Source: CALMFG01 sp963674805 (GTDB lineage Bacteria > Bacillota > Clostridia > Christensenellales > CALMFG01). From it: a stretch of 64,000 bases of DNA. Positions 27,402-36,342 of this stretch are shown here, one piece after another. The position numbers and the translations under genes are program-made. The notes beneath the pieces are model-generated. The model saw nothing but the letters and a program-made list of their open reading frames with translations. It searched no databases and was not told the DNA's origin. Position 1 is the stretch's first letter. Each line of letters starts with the position of its first letter. The stretch is from the NCBI GenBank assembly GCA_963674805.2, contig CAXXNY010000021.1, forward strand, positions 372,001 to 436,000. Direction: 5' to 3'.

Positions 27402-27429
27402 TTGCAAATACAATATATTGTGGTATAAT
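27402..27429 (+). promoter_or_regulatory. nrdJ promoter
   Basis: TTGCAA (27402-27407), 16-base spacer, extended -10 TGGTATAAT ending at 27429. The spacer is almost wholly filled by an NrdR-box-like palindrome. Confidence 0.75.
27408..27423 (+). promoter_or_regulatory. putative NrdR box
   Basis: ATACAATATATTGTGG. Its central CAATATATTG matches the CWATATATWG core of the 16-base NrdR consensus, and 14 of 16 positions agree overall. It lies between -35 and -10 of nrdJ, a repressing position. A second tandem box was not clear. Confidence 0.65.
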
Positions 27430-27486
27430 CTAACCCCAAAACACAAAATATGATAAAAAACACACGAAACCGCGAAAGGGGACCCC

Positions 27487-29727
27487 ATGAAAATATCAAA
27501 AAACGCACTGACTGTGCTGGAACGCAGGTATTTGAAAAAAGATATCAACGGAAAGCCGATAGAAACGCCGGATGAGATGCTGACGCGCGTCGCAAAGCAT
27601 ATTGCATCCGCGGACGAAAAATACGGCGGAGATCCGAAAAAAACAGAAAAGGCATTCTTTCAGATCATGAACAGCTTAAAGTTTATGCCGAACTCACCCA
27701 CGCTGATGAATGCCGGACGGCCGCTCGGGCAGTTGTCGGCGTGTTTTGTCCTGCCCATTGAAGACAGCATGGAAGGGATATTTTCATCGCTGAAAAACGC
27801 GGCAATGATTCATAAGTCAGGCGGGGGGACGGGTTTCAGCTTCTCACGCATCCGCGCGGCGGGCACAAGTGTGGATTCCACCGGCGGCGTGGCCAGCGGG
27901 CCTGTCAGCTTTATGCGGGTATACAACTCGGCTACCGAGGCTGTGAAACAGGGCGGAACGCGCAGAGGCGCTAATATGGGGATTTTGCGAATCGATCATC
28001 CGGATATTCTAGAGTTCATAAAATGTAAGTCAGATTTAACCCAGATGACGAACTTCAACATCAGCGTTGCGATTACCGAAGATTTTATGAAAGCAGTAAA
28101 AGCCGGAAAGGACTATACGCTGTACCATCCCGAAACCGGTGAGCCGGCGGGGAAACTGAACGCGAAAGACGTATTTGACCTGATTGTTGAAATGGCACAT
28201 GCGAACGGAGAGCCGGGCATCGTATTCCTGGACCGCATCAACCGTGATAATCCGGTACCGTCCGCGGGCGAGATTGAAAGCACCAATCCGTGCGGTGAAC
28301 AGCCGCTGCTTCCGTATGAGAGCTGTAATTTAGGGTCTCTCAACTTATCCAAGTTTGTGAAGTCCGGCGAAAAGGCCGAGATTGATTATGACGGACTGAA
28401 AAAGACAATCCATACGGCTGTGCACTTTTTAGATAATGTCATTGATGTCAACAACTACCCGCTTGAAGAGATTGCTAAGACCACGCGGGCATCGCGTAAA
28501 ATCGGACTCGGCGTGATGGGATTTGCCGAAATGTTGATGAAGCTTGGGATTGGCTATAACACCGAGGCCGGCCTTGAAACCGGACGCAGAGTGATGGCGT
28601 TTATTCAGGATGAAGCAAAGGCGGCGTCTCAGACACTGGCGGAGGAGCGGGGCAGTTTCCCGCTGTATGACCAGAGCGTCTATGCAAAGTCCGGAAAGCC
28701 GATGCGTAACGCGACTGTCACCACGATTGCACCGACAGGGACAATCTCGATTATCTGCGGGACATCCAGCGGCATTGAGCCGGTCTTTGCGATCAGCTAT
28801 ATCCGGAACGTTATGGATAAGGACCACCTTGTCGAGGTGCTGCCGTATTTTGAAAAGACAGCGAAAGAAAAAGGGTATTATTCCAAGGCGCTGATGGAAA
28901 AAATCGCGAAACAGGGCGGACTGCACGGTCTTGACGAGGTGCCGAAGGAAGACAAGAAGATTTTTGTCTGTGCGCATGATGTATCGCCACATTATCACAT
29001 TAAGATGCAGGCAGCATTTCAGGAAGCGACGGATAATGCGGTTTCCAAGACCGTGAACTTCCCGAAAACCGCAACGCCGGACGATGTGCGCGAAGTCTAT
29101 GAGCTGGCTTATCAATTGGGCGCTAAGGGCGTTACAATATACCGCGATGGCAGCCGTGAAGCGCAGGTGCTGAATATCGGCAAGGTGAATGACGGCAGCA
29201 GAGCGGAAGACGGTCCGATTACACCGAGACCGCGTCCGGAAGTCACGCAGGGGATTACACAGAAGATGAAAATCGGCTGCGGGAATCTGTATGTGACGGT
29301 CAACTATGATGAGAATGGCATTTGTGAAGTATTCACTAACCTCGGACGTGCGGGCGGATGCCCGTCCCAGTCCGAATCCACCAGCCGTTTGATTTCCACG
29401 GCGTTAAGGTCGGGCATCAGTGTAGATGCAGTAATTGAGCAGTTAAGGGGTATCCGCTGCCATTCGACACTGCGAAGCCGCGATAAGGAGATCAAGGTCT
29501 TATCCTGTCCGGATGCTATCGGGCGCGTACTGGAAAAAGTGGTGGAGATACAGAAGGATTTTAAAACCGATGATCAACCGCAGGAAGGTATCAAGAGCGA
29601 GACAATCGGTGAAATCGCAAAAAAAATGCCGATTACTGCGTCATCCTGTCCGGAATGCGGATCTGAGCTGGAGCATGAAGGCGGATGCACCGTCTGCCGC
29701 TCCTGCGGTTACTCCAAGTGCGGATAA
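27487..29727 (+). CDS. nrdJ: adenosylcobalamin-dependent (class II) ribonucleotide reductase
   Basis: Converts ribonucleotides to deoxyribonucleotides using B12. Signatures: FMPNSPTLMNAGRPLGQLSAC (first active-site Cys), HKSGGGTGFSFSRIR, ESTNPCGEQPLLPYESCNLGS with the finger-loop Cys and substrate Glu, and APTGTISIICGTSSGIEP. The C-terminus has a zinc-ribbon-like CPECGSELEHEGGCTVCRSCG plus a terminal Cys pair for reduction. Length 746 is normal. AAAGGGGA precedes the ATG. It needs no oxygen and depends on cobalamin; cobO is also in this window. Confidence 0.95.
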   Translation: MKISKNALTVLERRYLKKDINGKPIETPDEMLTRVAKHIASADEKYGGDPKKTEKAFFQIMNSLKFMPNSPTLMNAGRPLGQLSACFVLPIEDSMEGIFSSLKNAAMIHKSGGGTGFSFSRIRAAGTSVDSTGGVASGPVSFMRVYNSATEAVKQGGTRRGANMGILRIDHPDILEFIKCKSDLTQMTNFNISVAITEDFMKAVKAGKDYTLYHPETGEPAGKLNAKDVFDLIVEMAHANGEPGIVFLDRINRDNPVPSAGEIESTNPCGEQPLLPYESCNLGSLNLSKFVKSGEKAEIDYDGLKKTIHTAVHFLDNVIDVNNYPLEEIAKTTRASRKIGLGVMGFAEMLMKLGIGYNTEAGLETGRRVMAFIQDEAKAASQTLAEERGSFPLYDQSVYAKSGKPMRNATVTTIAPTGTISIICGTSSGIEPVFAISYIRNVMDKDHLVEVLPYFEKTAKEKGYYSKALMEKIAKQGGLHGLDEVPKEDKKIFVCAHDVSPHYHIKMQAAFQEATDNAVSKTVNFPKTATPDDVREVYELAYQLGAKGVTIYRDGSREAQVLNIGKVNDGSRAEDGPITPRPRPEVTQGITQKMKIGCGNLYVTVNYDENGICEVFTNLGRAGGCPSQSESTSRLISTALRSGISVDAVIEQLRGIRCHSTLRSRDKEIKVLSCPDAIGRVLEKVVEIQKDFKTDDQPQEGIKSETIGEIAKKMPITASSCPECGSELEHEGGCTVCRSCGYSKCG

Positions 29728-29804
29728 GCGCACATGTACCGGAAAAGGTGCTGAAAGCGGCGTCTGCATGCGGCATTGCCGGCGTATGTTCATGGGAAAA
29801 ACAC

Positions 29805-29833
29805 TTGAAAGTAGGCAGAAAATAATATATTAT
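29805..29833 (+). promoter_or_regulatory. gap promoter
   Basis: TTGAAA (29805-29810), 17-base spacer, TATTAT (29828-29833). Confidence 0.6.
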
Positions 29834-29883
29834 CATTAATGTTATTTCAAGTTTTATAATTATTCTCAGGAGGATACGATTTT

Positions 29884-30897
29884 ATGGCAATTAAAATTGG
29901 TATTAACGGATTCGGCCGTATCGGCAGACTTGTCTTCCGTGCAGCAGCGGCAAATCCGAATGTAACAGTAGTGGGCATTAACGACCCGTTCATTGATCCG
30001 GAATATATGATCTATATGCTGACATATGACACGGTTCACGGCAGATTTAAAGGCACAGCCGAATTAAAAGGCGACAATATTGTGGTCAACGGCGAAGAAA
30101 TTGAATGCTATGCTGAAATGGATCCGGCAAATATTCCGTGGTCGGAATGCGGTGCGGAATACATCGTTGAATCAACCGGTGTTTTCACACTCAAAGACAA
30201 AGCATCCGCTCACTTCAAAGGCGGCGCAAAGAAAGTTGTTATTTCTGCTCCGTCAAAAGATGCGCCGATGTTTGTTATGGGCGTTAACAACGATACCTAC
30301 AGCACAGACATGGATGTTGTATCAAACGCATCCTGCACAACCAACTGTCTGGCGCCTTTGGCGAAAGTCATTAACGATGAATTCGGTATTGTTGAAGGCT
30401 TAATGACAACCGTTCATGCAACAACAGCAACACAGAAAACCGTTGACGGCCCGTCCAAGAAAGACTGGCGCGGCGGCAGAGGCGCGGCATTCAATGTTAT
30501 CCCGTCCTCAACCGGTGCTGCTAAAGCGGTTGGCGTGGTTATTCCGGAACTGAACGGCAAACTGACTGGTATGGCATTCCGTGTACCGACAGCTGACGTT
30601 TCGGTTGTTGACTTAACCTGCCGTCTGGAAAAAGGCGCAAGCTACGAAGCAATCTGCGCAGCAATGAAAAAAGCAAGCGAATCAGACAGATATAAAGGTA
30701 TCATCGGCTACACTGAAGATAAAGTCGTTTCCTCTGATTTCATAACAGATCCGAGAACTTCGATCTTTGATGCGGACGCAGGCATCGGCCTGAATGACAA
30801 CTTTGTTAAACTGGTTGCATGGTATGACAACGAGTGGGGTTATTCAAACAAAGTGGTTAACCTGATCGAATACATGTATTCTGTTGACAATGCGTAA
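29884..30897 (+). CDS. gap: glyceraldehyde-3-phosphate dehydrogenase, type I
   Basis: Glycolytic enzyme. NAD-binding IGINGFGRIGRL at the N-terminus, active site SNASCTTNCLAP with the catalytic Cys, then TVHATTATQKTVDGPS and the C-terminal WYDNEWGYSNKVV. Length 337 is typical. AGGAGG lies 10 bases before the ATG. It uses a noticeably more biased codon choice (ATT, GTT, GCA) than neighbours, as expected for a highly expressed gene. Confidence 0.97.
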   Translation: MAIKIGINGFGRIGRLVFRAAAANPNVTVVGINDPFIDPEYMIYMLTYDTVHGRFKGTAELKGDNIVVNGEEIECYAEMDPANIPWSECGAEYIVESTGVFTLKDKASAHFKGGAKKVVISAPSKDAPMFVMGVNNDTYSTDMDVVSNASCTTNCLAPLAKVINDEFGIVEGLMTTVHATTATQKTVDGPSKKDWRGGRGAAFNVIPSSTGAAKAVGVVIPELNGKLTGMAFRVPTADVSVVDLTCRLEKGASYEAICAAMKKASESDRYKGIIGYTEDKVVSSDFITDPRTSIFDADAGIGLNDNFVKLVAWYDNEWGYSNKVVNLIEYMYSVDNA

Positions 30898-30910
30898 GCA
30901 TAAAGCATAA

Positions 30911-30938
30911 AAAAGGCACCGGAGACGGTGCTTTTTAT
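30911..30938. terminator. bidirectional terminator after gap
   Basis: GCACCG and CGGTGC arms with a GAGA tetraloop, A-run on the left and T-run on the right. Confidence 0.9.
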
Positions 30939-30939
30939 T

Positions 30940-31449
30940 TTAGTTATCCCCGACGGTGATCTCATCCGGATCATCGTCTTTTTTATTGATAAACCAGTCG
31001 GTATCCGGATCAAAGTCTTCGGTTATCTTTGAAAGCTCACGCTTCATATAGCGCCCCTTTGCGGTCACGCAGGCCCGCCCTTTGTCATCATAGAGCGTAC
31101 CCTCCCCTTCATACAGCAGGTTGGAATCTTTGGTGACCCTGGCGACTGCGGTGAGTTTAACGCCGTAAGGCACGGGGCGCCGGTATTTAATTTTCAGCGT
31201 TGTGGTGACGGCGAACAGTTCCGGATTCGTGACGTTAATCGCCCGGCCGATGAGTTCATCCAGCACAGCCGCAGAGATTCCACCGTGCAGTATGCCCGGA
31301 TAGGACTGATACTCAGATGATGGGGTAAAGATGACGGCCAGTTCTCCGGCGTCGGTTTCAAAGAAATCCGCTTTCAGGCCTTTTTGATTCTCCAGCCCGC
31401 AGATAAAACAAAAGCGTGAATTTTCATGCTTGCGTATAATTTTGCTCAT
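30940..31449 (-). CDS. PaaI-like hotdog-fold thioesterase
   Basis: Contains the hotdog core: GLENQKGLKADF, PGILHGGISAAVLDE (HGG active-site loop with the catalytic Asp/Glu), KYRRPVPYG. These hydrolyse acyl-CoA thioesters. The N-terminus has a CFICG pair typical of a subgroup with a metal-like knuckle. The acidic C-terminal tail (about 25 residues) is extra. The ATG at 31449 follows AAAGGAAAG; a longer frame reaches 31521. Confidence 0.85.
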   Translation of the reverse strand: MSKIIRKHENSRFCFICGLENQKGLKADFFETDAGELAVIFTPSSEYQSYPGILHGGISAAVLDELIGRAINVTNPELFAVTTTLKIKYRRPVPYGVKLTAVARVTKDSNLLYEGEGTLYDDKGRACVTAKGRYMKRELSKITEDFDPDTDWFINKKDDDPDEITVGDN

Positions 31450-31599
31450 GTCGTTCTTTCCTTTAGTGATAAACTTTTTTAGGATTATATCATGATTCAG
31501 AATGGTTTTAAACCCAAACACATTCCGGAATTTATCAATATACTCTTAACGCCGGGCGGATAGTCTGGTATAATCAACAAAAAAACGGCGGATTTTTGA

Positions 31600-32151
31600 A
31601 TGGAAAAGAAAATAGAAAAAAAGAATAAATTTTTAGATTTTTTAACCCAGTCATTCGGCGCATTCGGCAAATATGTGCTGGGTAAAAGCATATCCTGCGT
31701 TATCATGATTGTTGTGGGCGGTACGGTCTTAAAGGTAATCGGCGTCAAGGGCGCATACTGGATCGGCGCTTTGCTCGGAATCGGCAACCTGATTCCGGTG
31801 ATCGGCGTCTGGGCAGCGGTGATTATATCCGCTGTGATTGTGCTGATCCAGACGGTGCCTGACGAGCCGTTTAAGGTGCTCTATCTTATTGGGATTGCGC
31901 TGGTGCTTCAGGTATTGGATGATTTTGTGATTACACCCCTTGTGGTCGGAAAGTCAGTAGACTTAAAGCCGCTGGTGGTTATCGCTGCGGTGTATGTCGG
32001 CGGCTGGCTGTTCGGCATACCGGGTATGATCTTTGCGATTCCGATGGCCGCAGTAATCAAAATCGCCTATGACATCTTTTTAAGAAGAAAAAGCTTGGAA
32101 GAACAGCAAGGAGAGCAGGATAAGGAGCAGGATAGTGGCGGCGAAGTTTGA
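31600..32151 (+). CDS. half-length AI-2E/PerM-family membrane protein
   Basis: Its roughly four hydrophobic segments match the C-terminal half of the AI-2E transporter family: GKSISCVIMIVVGG, then YWIGALLGIGNLIPVIGVWAAV, DDFVITPLVVGKSVDLKPL and FGIPGMIFAIPMAA. Family members are usually about 340-400 residues; this one is 183, with a new start (MEKKIEKKNK) ahead of the half domain. The region upstream does not encode the missing half. It may be a true short form or the relic of a truncation. GGCGG is a weak ribosome site. It overlaps ung by 17 bases. Confidence 0.75.
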   Translation: MEKKIEKKNKFLDFLTQSFGAFGKYVLGKSISCVIMIVVGGTVLKVIGVKGAYWIGALLGIGNLIPVIGVWAAVIISAVIVLIQTVPDEPFKVLYLIGIALVLQVLDDFVITPLVVGKSVDLKPLVVIAAVYVGGWLFGIPGMIFAIPMAAVIKIAYDIFLRRKSLEEQQGEQDKEQDSGGEV

Positions 32152-32815
32152 GAACGATTGGCAGGCGCTGTTAGCCCCGGAATTTGAGAAAGCCTATTAT
32201 ACCGAGCTTCGTGCGTTTCTCGCGAGCGAATACCGTACAAAGGCGATTTATCCAAAAGCGGAAGCGATTTTTAATGCACTGCACTTCACCGCATATCAGG
32301 ACATCAAGGCGGTAATCATCGGCCAGGATCCGTATCACGGCGAAGGGCAGGCACACGGATTATGTTTTTCCGTTAATCCGGGCGTGGATATTCCGCCGTC
32401 GCTGGTGAATATTTATAAGGAGTTGCGCGATGATATTGGTGCGCCGATACCCAATCACGGATACTTAAAAAAATGGGCGGACGAGGGGGTGCTGTTGCTG
32501 AATGCGATTCTTACGGTACGTGCCCATCAGGCGGCATCACACCATGATATCGGCTGGGAACGTTTCACCGACCATATTATTTCTTTGGTCAACGAACGTG
32601 AAAAACCGGCGGTGTTTATCCTTTGGGGGGCGTATGCCGGGTCAAAGGATAAACTGGTAACAAATCCGCAGCATCTGGTCATTAAAAGCCCGCACCCCAG
32701 CCCGCTTTCGGCATCGCGGGGTTTTTTCGGGTCCAAGCCGTTTTCAAAGACCAATATGTTTTTAAAACTGAATGATATCCCGCCGATTGACTGGCGGATT
32801 GATAATTTTTCATAA
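32135..32815 (+). CDS. ung: uracil-DNA glycosylase, family 1
   Basis: Removes uracil from DNA to start base excision repair. Catalytic motif GQDPYHGEGQAHG with the active Asp, then LLLNAILTVR and the C-terminal HPSPLSASRGFFG loop containing the catalytic His. Length 226 is typical. The GTG start follows AGGAG and lies inside the end of the preceding gene (17-base overlap), which couples the two. Confidence 0.96.
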   Translation: MAAKFENDWQALLAPEFEKAYYTELRAFLASEYRTKAIYPKAEAIFNALHFTAYQDIKAVIIGQDPYHGEGQAHGLCFSVNPGVDIPPSLVNIYKELRDDIGAPIPNHGYLKKWADEGVLLLNAILTVRAHQAASHHDIGWERFTDHIISLVNEREKPAVFILWGAYAGSKDKLVTNPQHLVIKSPHPSPLSASRGFFGSKPFSKTNMFLKLNDIPPIDWRIDNFS

Positions 32816-32818
32816 GAA

Positions 32819-32850
32819 AAAAAGCAAGGCGATTGCCTTGCTTATTTTCT
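32819..32850. terminator. bidirectional terminator between ung and rho
   Basis: AAGCAAGGC and GCCTTGCTT flank GATT; A-run left, T-rich sequence right. Confidence 0.9.
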
Positions 32851-32856
32851 TACGGA

Positions 32857-34296
32857 TTAAACCCGTTGATAGCCTTCTTTTTCAAACTTGAACAGCCATT
32901 CCTTTAACCGGTCGATAAATTCCTGGTTGTTCTTGGTTTTAAGCAGCATACCAATAATCTGTTCGGTCACATCGGCACTGGTGCCGCCGGCCATCACCTT
33001 GCGCAGTGTCCAGACGCCTTCCAACTCTTCCCTGGACAACAGCAGGTCTTCACGCCGCGTGCTGGATTTTGACAGCTCGATCGCGGGGAAAATCCGGCGC
33101 TCAGAGAGTTTCCGGTCAAGATGGATTTCCATGTTGCCGGTACCCTTAAATTCTTCATAAATGATATCGTCCATACGTGATCCGGTTTCGATCAATGCCG
33201 TTGCGATGATCGTGAGGCTGCCGCCGAATTCGATGTTACGGGCGGCGCCGAAGAAACGCTTTGGTTTATACAGTGATCCCGGATCAAGCCCGCCGGAAAG
33301 TGTCCGGCCGGTCGGTGGGATGGTCAGGTTATAAGCGCGCGCCAGACGGGTGATACTGTCGAGCAGAATAATAACGTCCTTTTCCTGTTCCACCAGACGC
33401 TTCGCACGTTCCAGCACCATTTCCGAGATGCGAGCGTGGTTTTCCGGCTTTTCATCAAACGTGGAATATACCACTTCGCCGTTAATCGAGCGCTGCATAT
33501 CCGTGACTTCTTCCGGCCGCTCATCAATCAGCAGGACGATCAGATGCGCGTTTGGATAGTTCTGCGTGATGCTGTTGGCAACTTTTTTTAATAATACCGT
33601 CTTACCCGCTTTTGGCGGAGAGACAATCATGCCCCTTTGGCCTTTTCCGATAGGGGCGATCAGGTCGATAATCCGAATGGATAAATCCCTTGCCGAACGC
33701 GCGTTTTCCAATGTGTAACGCTCATCCGGGAAAATCGGGGTTAATTCTTCAAATGGTTTTCTTGTCCGCGCGGACTTTGGATTGTCGTCGTTTATTTTTT
33801 CGATATAAAGCAATGCAAGCAGCTTTTCACCGTCTTTTGCGGGACGGGTCTTTCCGGTGACCTTATCTCCGGTTTTAAGGCCGAACTTGCGAATCTGGGC
33901 CATTGAGACATAAATGTCCTTGTTGCCCGGCAGGTAATTCTCCGCCCTTAAAAATCCGAATCCGTCGGGGTGTACTTCTAAGATACCTTCGGCTTTCTTA
34001 CAGTCTCCGGTATTAAGCAGCTCGTTTACCGCATCGTTATTCGGTACGTATTCTATCGGGCCGTCGCTGTCATCCGTGTCCGTCTCATCAGGCAAAGCCT
34101 GGGTTTCTTCTTCCTGGCGCGCCTTCTCTTCTTCCTCTTCTCTGATCGCGCGGCGGGTTTCGCCTTCAATCTCCATATCGATTAAAAGCTGAAGCAGTTC
34201 GTCCTTTTTATACTTGGCCGCACCCTTCACGCCTGCGATTTTGGCAATCTCTCTTAAATCAGCGAGATTTTTCTCCTCAAGCAATCTAATATCCAA
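32857..34296 (-). CDS. rho: transcription termination factor Rho
   Basis: Hexameric RNA helicase that ends transcription. A Rho-N domain (LADLREIAKIAGVKGAAKYKKDEL) is followed by an acidic insert (EEEEEKARQEEE, DETDTDDSDG), the RNA-binding domain (GILEVHPDGFGFLR) and the ATPase with PPKAGKTVLLKK, Walker B VIILLDSITRLARAYN and SGGLDPGSL. TTG at 34296 gives the family start MDIRLLEEKNL, with AAAGGA 12 bases upstream; a GTG at 34317 lacks a ribosome site. The acidic insert between Rho-N and the S1 region is a mid-size version of the low-complexity insert of Gram-positive Rho. Confidence 0.95.
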   Translation of the reverse strand: MDIRLLEEKNLADLREIAKIAGVKGAAKYKKDELLQLLIDMEIEGETRRAIREEEEEKARQEEETQALPDETDTDDSDGPIEYVPNNDAVNELLNTGDCKKAEGILEVHPDGFGFLRAENYLPGNKDIYVSMAQIRKFGLKTGDKVTGKTRPAKDGEKLLALLYIEKINDDNPKSARTRKPFEELTPIFPDERYTLENARSARDLSIRIIDLIAPIGKGQRGMIVSPPKAGKTVLLKKVANSITQNYPNAHLIVLLIDERPEEVTDMQRSINGEVVYSTFDEKPENHARISEMVLERAKRLVEQEKDVIILLDSITRLARAYNLTIPPTGRTLSGGLDPGSLYKPKRFFGAARNIEFGGSLTIIATALIETGSRMDDIIYEEFKGTGNMEIHLDRKLSERRIFPAIELSKSSTRREDLLLSREELEGVWTLRKVMAGGTSADVTEQIIGMLLKTKNNQEFIDRLKEWLFKFEKEGYQRV

Positions 34297-34495
34297 AATA
34301 TATGTGTGTCCTTTCACAATTAGTCAAGTTTTTTAATAGGTGAAAATAAGAAATACTCCTAAAATTCCTGCGTATAATCGGCCGCTGGTGGAAACATCAA
34401 AAGCAAACCCAGAGACACGATCAACGGTACGCTTCAATTAAATATAAAAGAAATAATACTTGAATTTTAAAAAAATGTCCTAAACGGGTAATTTC

Positions 34496-34524
34496 TTTAT
34501 AACGCAAAACGGGTAAAAAGTCAA
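34496..34524 (-). promoter_or_regulatory. rho promoter
   Basis: On the minus strand TTGACT (34519-34524), a 17-base spacer and TATAAA (34496-34501). Two direct repeats of ACCCGTTT lie here, one in the spacer and one just past the -10. The remaining leader, about 200 bases to the rho start, shows no other clear signal. Confidence 0.7.
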
Positions 34525-34541
34525 CATACAATATTTGGGCA

Positions 34542-36341
34542 TTATGATTTGCGCTGGAACATCGCTGAGAATTCATCCAGCGCACGCCGGAATTCCGTCA
34601 TGCATGCATTTACCGGTCCGCCGTCCGCGAGATCTACACCGGCTGTCTTTAACAGCGCCATGGGGTAGTCGCTGCCGCCGCTCTTCAGGAACGCTTTATA
34701 GCGGTCTACCGCGGGTGCGCCTTCGTTTAAGATGGCGTTTGCGATGGCAATCGCACTGGAAAATCCGGTTGCATACTGATAAACATAAAACGCATTATAA
34801 AAGTGCGGGATTCTCGCCCACTCATAAGCAATCAGATCGTCGGTCTGCATCTCCGGCCCAAAGAAGAGGGCGTTCAGTTCGCTGTATCTTGCGGAAAGGC
34901 TTTCCGCAGTCAGCGGTTCACCGCTTTCCTGCATTGCGTGCGTGATTTTTTCAAACTCCGCAAACATGGTCTGGCGCACGACGGTGCCCTTGAATTGGTC
35001 GATATAATGGTTCAGGATATATTTTCGCTTTTCCGCGTCTGTTTCGGTTTTTAATAAATGATGCGTCAGCAGAACTTCATTCACGGTGGATGCGACTTCC
35101 GCCACAAAAATCGTGTATTCGCATGTTGCGTAAGGCTGGGTGCTGTTGGCGTACCAGGTATGCATCGCGTGGCCCAATTCATGCGCGAGTGTATAGACGC
35201 TGTCCAGATCGCCGCGGTGATTGAGCAGGACGTAAGGATGGGTGCCGAAAACACCCCAGGAATAAGCCCCGGACAGCTTGCCTTCGTTCTCGTAAACGTC
35301 GATCCAGCCATTATTAAACGCATCATTCAACAGCGCCTGATAATCTTCGCCCAGCGGCTTTAGTGCGTCTTTTACGATTGCCTTGGCCGTTTCATAGTCA
35401 TATTCGCCTTTTGCGTCCGGCACTAAGGGTGCGTATACGTCGTGCATCTGAAGGTCGTTAATTTGAAGTACGCGCTTGCGCAGTTTTACATAATCATACA
35501 TGGTGCTGAGGTTATCATGCACCGCGCCGATGAGGTGGTCATAGACACCGAGCGGTACGTTGTCCGCATGCAGCGACCGGCCGATAGCCGAATCAAATCC
35601 GCGGGCAGATGCGTAATAAACGTCTTTTTTGACGCTGGTGGCATAAATAGCCGCTATGGTGTTGATATTGGCCTTAAACGCGTGATACATGGATTCATAG
35701 GCGTTGCGCCGGGTCTGTCGGTTATCGGACTGTAAATAGGTGATATATTTGGCGTGGGACATTTCTTTGGTCTCGCCGTTGTCGTCGATATCGTCAAAAC
35801 GGATATCCGCATTATTCAGCATGGTGAACGCCTGCTTGGCGCCGGAAGCAAAATCCGCCGACATCGAAAGCAACCGCTCTTCATTTTCAGAGAGAATGTG
35901 CGGTTTGTTGCGGATTAAGTCCTTAATCATATAGCTGTATTCCGTACGTAAGCCGTCATGCACGTCCAAAAATCCAGTGAGTGCCGCATCGTCTTTTTTT
36001 AACAGCTCCGGGCTGACGAATGACAGCAGGCTGCCCATTTTAACATTTACCGACATTGCCCGATCGGTCATGCCCTGGTACTTGCTGTTTGCGCTGTTCT
36101 CATCACGGCGCATTCTGGCATAAACAAAAAGCCGCTCGCCCATCAAACGCGCTTTTTCAATCTTCTTCAATGCCTGATACAGATGCTCGGCATCCTGCGT
36201 CAGGGTATCCTTCAGCGCGGGTAATTCCGGGAGCAGATCGCTTAATGCGTTAAACTCCGATTCCCAATCCTGGTCTGTATGGTAGATGTCCTCTAATTTC
36301 CATTTAAACTGCTGCTCAATGCTGTCTCTTTTAACCGGCAT
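34542..36341 (-). CDS. pepF: oligoendopeptidase F (M3B)
   Basis: Cytoplasmic zinc endopeptidase acting on oligopeptides. The zinc site HELGH is in YTLAHELGHAMHTWY, with the second Glu in ...YTIFVAEVASTVNEVLL. The chain of 599 residues is usual. The ATG at 36341 follows AAGGAG at 6 bases; the reading frame extends to 36401 without a ribosome site. The gene lies 1 base after the ComB-like gene's stop, forming an operon. Confidence 0.94.
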   Translation of the reverse strand: MPVKRDSIEQQFKWKLEDIYHTDQDWESEFNALSDLLPELPALKDTLTQDAEHLYQALKKIEKARLMGERLFVYARMRRDENSANSKYQGMTDRAMSVNVKMGSLLSFVSPELLKKDDAALTGFLDVHDGLRTEYSYMIKDLIRNKPHILSENEERLLSMSADFASGAKQAFTMLNNADIRFDDIDDNGETKEMSHAKYITYLQSDNRQTRRNAYESMYHAFKANINTIAAIYATSVKKDVYYASARGFDSAIGRSLHADNVPLGVYDHLIGAVHDNLSTMYDYVKLRKRVLQINDLQMHDVYAPLVPDAKGEYDYETAKAIVKDALKPLGEDYQALLNDAFNNGWIDVYENEGKLSGAYSWGVFGTHPYVLLNHRGDLDSVYTLAHELGHAMHTWYANSTQPYATCEYTIFVAEVASTVNEVLLTHHLLKTETDAEKRKYILNHYIDQFKGTVVRQTMFAEFEKITHAMQESGEPLTAESLSARYSELNALFFGPEMQTDDLIAYEWARIPHFYNAFYVYQYATGFSSAIAIANAILNEGAPAVDRYKAFLKSGGSDYPMALLKTAGVDLADGGPVNACMTEFRRALDEFSAMFQRKS

Positions 36342-36342
36342 G

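Noticed and set aside
27375..27486. A cobalamin riboswitch before nrdJ.
   Set aside because: The gap is only about 110 bases and shows no B12-box.
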